In this document: positions 6,665 to 9,378 of the stretch, one piece after another
How the letters are laid out: every line of letters begins with the position of its first letter
Position numbering within the stretch: the first letter of the stretch is position 1
The notes under the pieces: generated by a model
Told to the model about the DNA's origin: nothing
Seen by the model: only the letters and a program-made list of their open reading frames with translations
Databases searched by the model: none
Made by a program: the position numbers and the translations under genes
From: an uncultured Bilophila sp.
GTDB taxonomy: Bacteria > Desulfobacterota > Desulfovibrionia > Desulfovibrionales > Desulfovibrionaceae
Direction: 5' to 3'
DNA length: 9,378 bases
NCBI GenBank assembly: GCA_959604115.1
Contig: CAUHBW010000126.1
Coordinates: 1-9,378 of the forward strand

Positions 6665-6690
6665 GCCAATCCGGGAATTCCCGGATTGGC
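6665..6690. repeat. Perfect 26-nt palindrome between the two translocator genes
   Basis: GCCAATCCGGGAA at 6665-6677 is followed immediately by its exact inverse complement at 6678-6690, centred on an AATT. It lies in the 110-bp gap between the sctE stop (6714) and the sctB start (6603). On the transcript it can form an 11-bp stem with a 4-nt AAUU loop. No U-run follows it (GUCCGUUGCGG), so it is not a typical terminator. A smaller hairpin (GGCGG, 2 nt, CCGCC at 6700-6711) lies between it and the sctE stop. Either an RNA processing/stability element or a dimeric protein-binding site is possible. Confidence 0.8.
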
Positions 6691-6713
6691 CCATGCAGAG
6701 GCGGCACCGCCTT

Positions 6714-7724
6714 TTAGGCCATGTTCGGCGCCACGTTCGTCAGGACGGCCGTCTGCGCCTGATTGCAATCCTCAACGAGGTTGTTGACATCTTCAACCAT
6801 CTTTTCGGCGCGCTCCATGATCCCCTTCAGGAAATCAAGTTCCATGTCCTGCGCCTGCTGGATGCGTTCGAGAATGGCTTCCAGATCCTTCGTGTCGGCA
6901 TAGCTTGAGGAAATCTTGTAATCGTACACGGAACCGGCGATATTCGTCGCTCCGCTTCCCATCTGTACGACGCCGTTGGCGATATTCGTCGCCTTGAGCG
7001 AGATGTCGGCTATCTTCGACAGGGTTTGCTTGGCGGACGACGCCGCGGAAGAGAGGGAGCCGCCTAAGGTCAGGCCGATGCCGACGACGGTAATGAGCAG
7101 CTCGGAGACCATTCCGGCAATGTTGGCGGCATCCTCGGAAACCCCGGCGGCCTGCAACCCGGCGCTGATGCCCGCGCTGATGCTGAACTCGCCGTCGGTC
7201 GCCTTGCTCACGATGCTGTTGATGGACATGGTGAGCATGACGGCCCCACCCGCAATGAGCATTGGGTTTCCGGTCGCGATGCCCGCCGCAAGAGTGGCGA
7301 AGCTGGCGATGGCCCCGACGATCATGCCGACCCAACTGAAGATTTCCTTGAAAATGTCGAGAACGCCCTTGGATTTCATGGAGTCGAGCCGTTCCATGAT
7401 CTCTTCGAGTTTCTTCTGGTTGGCCTCGGCGCGCTCCTCTCCCTTGGCTTCGATGGAGGCCACGCCGTCCTTGGTGGCCTGCGTGCGCGTTTCGTTGCTG
7501 AGCATCTGGGCCAACGTTTCCAGCGAAAGCCCGCCCGCCGTGGGCGGGGCCAGCGTAGGCAGATCCGAAGCAGCGGACGCGGATTCGGAGGAGGCTCCCG
7601 ACACATCCGGCAGGGTTATCTCCTTCAGAGCTTTTTTGACGGCTTCCTGGAGGTTGTTGACCTCCAGCCCTCCGGCAAGCTCCATGAACTTCGCTCCGCC
7701 GAGGAAATCGACTGAACTGGGCAT
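6714..7724 (-). CDS. sctE: T3SS major translocator SctE (SseC/EspD/YopB-like)
   Basis: A 336-residue protein. The N-terminal 50 residues are polar and Ser-rich. A PTLAPP motif at 56-61 fits the PxLxxP site bound by LcrH/SycD-class chaperones. Residues about 84-118 are a charged coiled coil (KGEERAEANQKKLEEIMERL). Two hydrophobic regions, about 128-170 (SWVGMIVGAIASFATLAAGI plus TGNPMLIAGGAVML) and 203-222 (AGMVSELLITVVGIGLTLGG), are separated by a small-residue loop. C-terminal coiled coils span about 278-320. Two transmembrane hairpin segments between coiled coils are the hallmark of YopB, SseC and EspD, the main pore-forming translocator. The ATG at 7724 follows GAGG by 5 nt; that GAGG overlaps the TGA stop of the chaperone gene, so translation is probably coupled. 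A longer frame reaching 8093 runs antisense-free over the chaperone gene in another frame and is not used. Confidence 0.92.
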   Translation of the reverse strand: MPSSVDFLGGAKFMELAGGLEVNNLQEAVKKALKEITLPDVSGASSESASAASDLPTLAPPTAGGLSLETLAQMLSNETRTQATKDGVASIEAKGEERAEANQKKLEEIMERLDSMKSKGVLDIFKEIFSWVGMIVGAIASFATLAAGIATGNPMLIAGGAVMLTMSINSIVSKATDGEFSISAGISAGLQAAGVSEDAANIAGMVSELLITVVGIGLTLGGSLSSAASSAKQTLSKIADISLKATNIANGVVQMGSGATNIAGSVYDYKISSSYADTKDLEAILERIQQAQDMELDFLKGIMERAEKMVEDVNNLVEDCNQAQTAVLTNVAPNMA

Positions 7725-7731
7725 GGCGACC

Positions 7732-8229
7732 TCACTTTCCGGCTTGTTCCAGAATGGCGAGCATGGCCGAAGCCTTGCCGTGCGCGGCCTGATGTTCGGG
7801 ATTGTCCGCATCGCCCATGGACAGCGCGGTGACGAACGATCCCTTGGCCTTCTCCCGATCGCCCATCTTGAGGAAGCACAGGCCGGCCTGCACGACGGGG
7901 ATGGGGCTGGCGAGCGCTTCCATCGCGGTGCAGAGGCCGTAGGCGTCCACGGCCTCCTTATATTTGCCGTTGGCCTGACGGCTTCCGGCAAGCCCCATCC
8001 AGAAACGGGGGTCGTTGTGATCGTACAGGCATAATCCGGAAAAGACGGTTTCGGCGTCCTTGTAATTGCCGGACGTGTACAAATTGTAGCCAAGGCCGTA
8101 GAGAGCTTCCAGCATTTCCTGCGAAACGTTGCAGACGTCCCCGATGGTTGCCCCGTTCAGGACGGCCCTGGCCATGGATTCGAGTTCTTCCTGGGTGAGT
8201 TCACCTTGCGTAGCGTTCTGTTCTGCCAT
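7732..8229 (-). CDS. LcrH/SycD/SicA-class translocator chaperone (three TPRs)
   Basis: A 165-residue cytoplasmic protein. A helical N-terminal region (10-36) precedes three TPRs: 37-70 (MLEALYGLGYNLYTSGNYKD), 71-104 (DPRFWMGLAGSRQANGKYKE) and 107-140 (PIPVVQAGLCFLKMGDREKA). The Y-x-L-G-Y-NLY-x-SG-Y-x-DAE and DPRFWMGLAG signatures are those of LcrH, SycD, SicA, IpgC and PcrH. These class II chaperones hold both pore-forming translocators before export. It lies 7 nt upstream of the large translocator gene, matching sscA-sseC and lcrH-yopB. The start is the ATG at 8229, with GGAGG 8 nt upstream; that GGAGG lies in a small hairpin (8235-8247). Both translocators downstream carry PxLxxP motifs, so it probably serves both. 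Confidence 0.93.
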   Translation of the reverse strand: MAEQNATQGELTQEELESMARAVLNGATIGDVCNVSQEMLEALYGLGYNLYTSGNYKDAETVFSGLCLYDHNDPRFWMGLAGSRQANGKYKEAVDAYGLCTAMEALASPIPVVQAGLCFLKMGDREKAKGSFVTALSMGDADNPEHQAAHGKASAMLAILEQAGK

Positions 8230-8269
8230 GAAAGTCCCCTCCGGGGATAGCCGCCGCGGCGGAAAAGGG

Positions 8270-8785
8270 TTACTGGCCCCGCGCCACACTGGTAAGCGTC
8301 TGCATACCGGACTGGATGGCCGAGTTCGCGCCCTGCGTATAGGAGTTGTACTGGCCCATGAAGTCCTGCACATACACCATCAGCGTCTGGATATCCGTGC
8401 CGATGTTTTCCTGATACGATTGCAGGGACTGAATCGCCACGTCCCACTCGTCACCGTTGTGCAGGTTATCGTTGCCCGTCTTGTCATAGGCCAGATTATT
8501 CTTGTTCATGAAGCTCACGATATCGTCGGGCATCGTGGTGCAACCGCCCGAACTTTTGGCGTCCGCCTGAAGCTGGCGGCAACGCTGGAGCATGTCGGCC
8601 ACTTCCTTCTGTTCATTCTGGGCATCCTCGACCTGGCTGATGTAGCCGAGGGCCGAGTCCTTGGCCGACGCGGCCAGTTCCATCTGCAGCTTGGCGAAAA
8701 TGAAGTTTACGCTCGTACATGTGCCGAGGCTGTCCACACCGCTGACGCTTCCCGAACCGCCGACTCCACCAACACCCTGACTCAT
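8270..8785 (-). CDS. sctA: EspA/SseB-like needle-extending filament or tip protein
   Basis: A 171-residue exported protein. The N-terminus is Gly/Ser/Val-rich (residues 1-20), with no cleavable signal. Helix about 24-77 (NFIFAKLQMELAASAKDSAL and on to QRCRQLQADA) matches the first long helix of EspA and SseB. A middle segment, TTMPDDIVSFMNKNNLAYD (83-101), parallels LPDEVISYINDPRND of EspA. The C-terminal helix about 115-169 (TLMVYVQDFMGQYNSYTQGA and ANSAIQSGMQTLTSVARGQ) parallels the EspA C-terminal coiled coil. EspA and SseB polymerise on the needle into a sheath or filament that carries translocators to the host membrane. It is somewhat shorter than EspA (192) or SseB (196). It has three cysteines (23, 69, 82), which is unusual. 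AGGAG lies 7 nt before the ATG at 8785. The following gene (40 nt) is the TPR chaperone. Confidence 0.87.
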   Translation of the reverse strand: MSQGVGGVGGSGSVSGVDSLGTCTSVNFIFAKLQMELAASAKDSALGYISQVEDAQNEQKEVADMLQRCRQLQADAKSSGGCTTMPDDIVSFMNKNNLAYDKTGNDNLHNGDEWDVAIQSLQSYQENIGTDIQTLMVYVQDFMGQYNSYTQGANSAIQSGMQTLTSVARGQ

Positions 8786-8808
8786 AAGAAAACTCCTGTA
8801 GTAAAAGA

Positions 8809-9099
8809 TTAAAGACGAACAACGCCACGGCGTCCAGCGCCGGGAGCCTTGCCCGAAGAGGGCTTGTTCAGGGCGGCCTGCGCCTTGCGGGCTTCCCCGG
8901 CGCGCCTGGCCTCTTCCTTGGCCTTGGCGACGAGCGCCTCCACTTCGGGCGTCATCGTTTCCTGCTGTTTGAGATCGTCCTCCGTCAGCCCCATGCTTTT
9001 CAACTGGGCATCGAACTTCTGGTTGAGACGGGAAAGCTCGTCCTTGAGCGCTTCGAGCTGCGCATCCTGAGCCTGAAGATCTTTTTCCGTAAATGCCAT
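8809..9099 (-). CDS. Small coiled-coil protein, SseA/CesAB-position filament chaperone candidate
   Basis: A 96-residue, highly charged protein. Residues 4-35 form a heptad-like coiled coil (EKDLQAQDAQLEALKDELSR, then LNQKFDAQLK). A second helix spans about 50-77 (rich in Glu, Ala, Lys, Arg), followed by a basic, disordered Lys/Arg/Gly tail (79-96, ending GAGRRGVVRL). It is the first gene of the operon and lies 23 nt upstream of the EspA/SseB-like gene. In SPI-2 that place is held by sseA, whose product is a small basic coiled-coil chaperone of SseB; CesAB does the same for EspA. Size, shape and position fit, but sequence similarity is not decisive. The ATG at 9099 has AGGAG 8 nt upstream; the frame extended to 9264 would cover the sigma-54 promoter and is rejected. 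Confidence 0.75.
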   Translation of the reverse strand: MAFTEKDLQAQDAQLEALKDELSRLNQKFDAQLKSMGLTEDDLKQQETMTPEVEALVAKAKEEARRAGEARKAQAALNKPSSGKAPGAGRRGVVRL

Positions 9100-9133
9100 C
9101 GCTGTTACTCCTCTTCGTTTCTGACCCACTTTT

Positions 9134-9150
9134 AGCAGATTCCGTGCCAA
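9134..9150 (-). promoter_or_regulatory. Sigma-54 (RpoN) type -24/-12 promoter of the T3SS operon
   Basis: The minus strand from 9150 to 9134 reads TTGGCACGGAATCTGCT. Compared with the sigma-54 consensus YTGGCACGrNNNTTGCW it differs at one base (C for T at the start of the -12 block). The invariant GG (9148-9147) and GC (9136-9135) are separated by exactly 10 bp. Transcription would start near 9123, about 24 nt before the first ATG (9099), with the AGGAG site inside the leader. Expression of the operon would then need a bacterial enhancer-binding activator. Confidence 0.8.
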
Positions 9151-9213
9151 GACGGCGAACCGAGCTATTACGGGCTTCCAGCGCCTCGCAGCCTCGTTGC
9201 CGCGCCTTCGCCA

Positions 9214-9228
9214 GCCAACGTTATTGGC
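9214..9228. promoter_or_regulatory. Putative activator-binding site 1 (proximal)
   Basis: GCCAA (9214-9218) and TTGGC (9224-9228) form an inverted repeat around CGTTA. The core CCAACGTTATTGG (9215-9227) matches the distal site at 9249-9261 at 11 of 13 bases. It is centred about 98 bp upstream of the predicted sigma-54 start site, the normal distance for an enhancer-binding protein site. Confidence 0.6.
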
Positions 9229-9248
9229 AGACGTACACACGCCCCTCT

Positions 9249-9261
9249 CCAACGTTGTCGG
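9249..9261. promoter_or_regulatory. Putative activator-binding site 2 (distal)
   Basis: CCAACGTTGTCGG contains the perfect 8-bp palindrome CAACGTTG (9250-9257) and repeats the proximal site with two differences. The two copies are 34 bp apart, close to three helical turns, in the same orientation, so bound dimers would lie roughly on one face of the DNA. It is centred about 132 bp upstream of the predicted start site. A partial third copy (TTATTGGCA, shared exactly with site 1) occurs at 9367-9375 near the window edge. Confidence 0.55.
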
Positions 9262-9378
9262 CACCTTTTCTAGAGATATTACTGGAAAATACTACAGCGG
9301 GTTGCCCAGATCAATCGAAAACTGAATGCTTGTAAGACACTTCGGCCTATGATACTCAATGTCAGATTATTGGCATAG

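Noticed and set aside
6648..6690. Second sigma-54-like motif (TTGGC, then TTGC) just after the palindrome before sctB
   Set aside because: The GG and GC elements are only 8 bp apart instead of the required 10, and the -24 block lacks CAC.
6976..8034. 352-codon plus-strand frame opposite sctE and its chaperone
   Set aside because: Antisense to two well-supported genes and no ribosome binding site or family signature of its own.
9100..9264. N-terminal extension of the first gene to 9264
   Set aside because: It would place the sigma-54 promoter and an activator site inside coding sequence, and the ATG at 9099 has a good ribosome binding site.
9325..9353. Plus-strand sigma-70 promoter for a divergent gene (TATGAT at 9348-9353)
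   Set aside because: No acceptable -35 hexamer lies 16-18 bp upstream and no gene start is visible before the window ends.

Overview
The window is a block of type III secretion system (T3SS) genes, all on the minus strand and transcribed right to left. The DNA is GC-rich (about 60% by eye). The gene set combines an EspA/SseB-like filament protein, SseC/SseD-type translocators, and an E-F-G needle/chaperone trio. I infer a Desulfovibrio- or Bilophila-like sulfate- or sulfite-reducing Desulfobacterota; this rests on base composition, a sigma-54 type promoter and the type of T3SS, and the window holds no taxonomic marker gene. No mobile element, tRNA, rRNA or CRISPR array was seen.

Layout in transcription order. 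(1) 9378-9100 is a non-coding control region. It holds a near-consensus sigma-54 promoter (9150-9134) and, about 100-130 bp upstream of the predicted start site, two copies of an imperfectly palindromic 13-mer that look like activator-binding sites. (2) 9099-5626 is the translocation module: a small coiled-coil protein in the position of SseA/CesAB, an EspA/SseB-like filament or tip protein, an LcrH/SycD-class TPR chaperone, the large translocator (SctE/SseC/EspD/YopB type) and the second translocator (SctB/SseD/EspB/YopD type). (3) 5615-4476 is an accessory stretch: two small unrecognised genes, then a CesT-like class I chaperone. A possible internal sigma-70 promoter precedes the chaperone. 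(4) 4476-81 is the structural module: outer-membrane secretin SctC, inner-membrane ring protein SctD, a YscE/EscE-like needle co-chaperone, needle subunit SctF and a YscG/EscG-like TPR needle chaperone. (5) 60-1 is the start of another gene, which runs out of the window.

How the genes fit together. SctC and SctD form the outer and inner rings of the basal body. SctF polymerises into the needle and is held as a monomer by the E/G chaperone pair. The EspA-like protein extends or caps the needle, and the two translocators form the pore in the target membrane. Both translocators carry a PxLxxP motif of the kind bound by LcrH/SycD chaperones, which fits the single chaperone gene beside them. The order small coiled coil - EspA/SseB - SycD-like - SseC - SseD matches the sseA-sseB-sscA-sseC-sseD order of Salmonella SPI-2. 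Genes overlap or lie within about 50 bp of each other except at two larger gaps, 6604-6713 and 456-633. Both gaps contain strong hairpins without U-tracts, better explained as RNA processing or stability elements than as terminators. The large plus-strand open frames (up to 883 codons) are antisense shadows of these genes.
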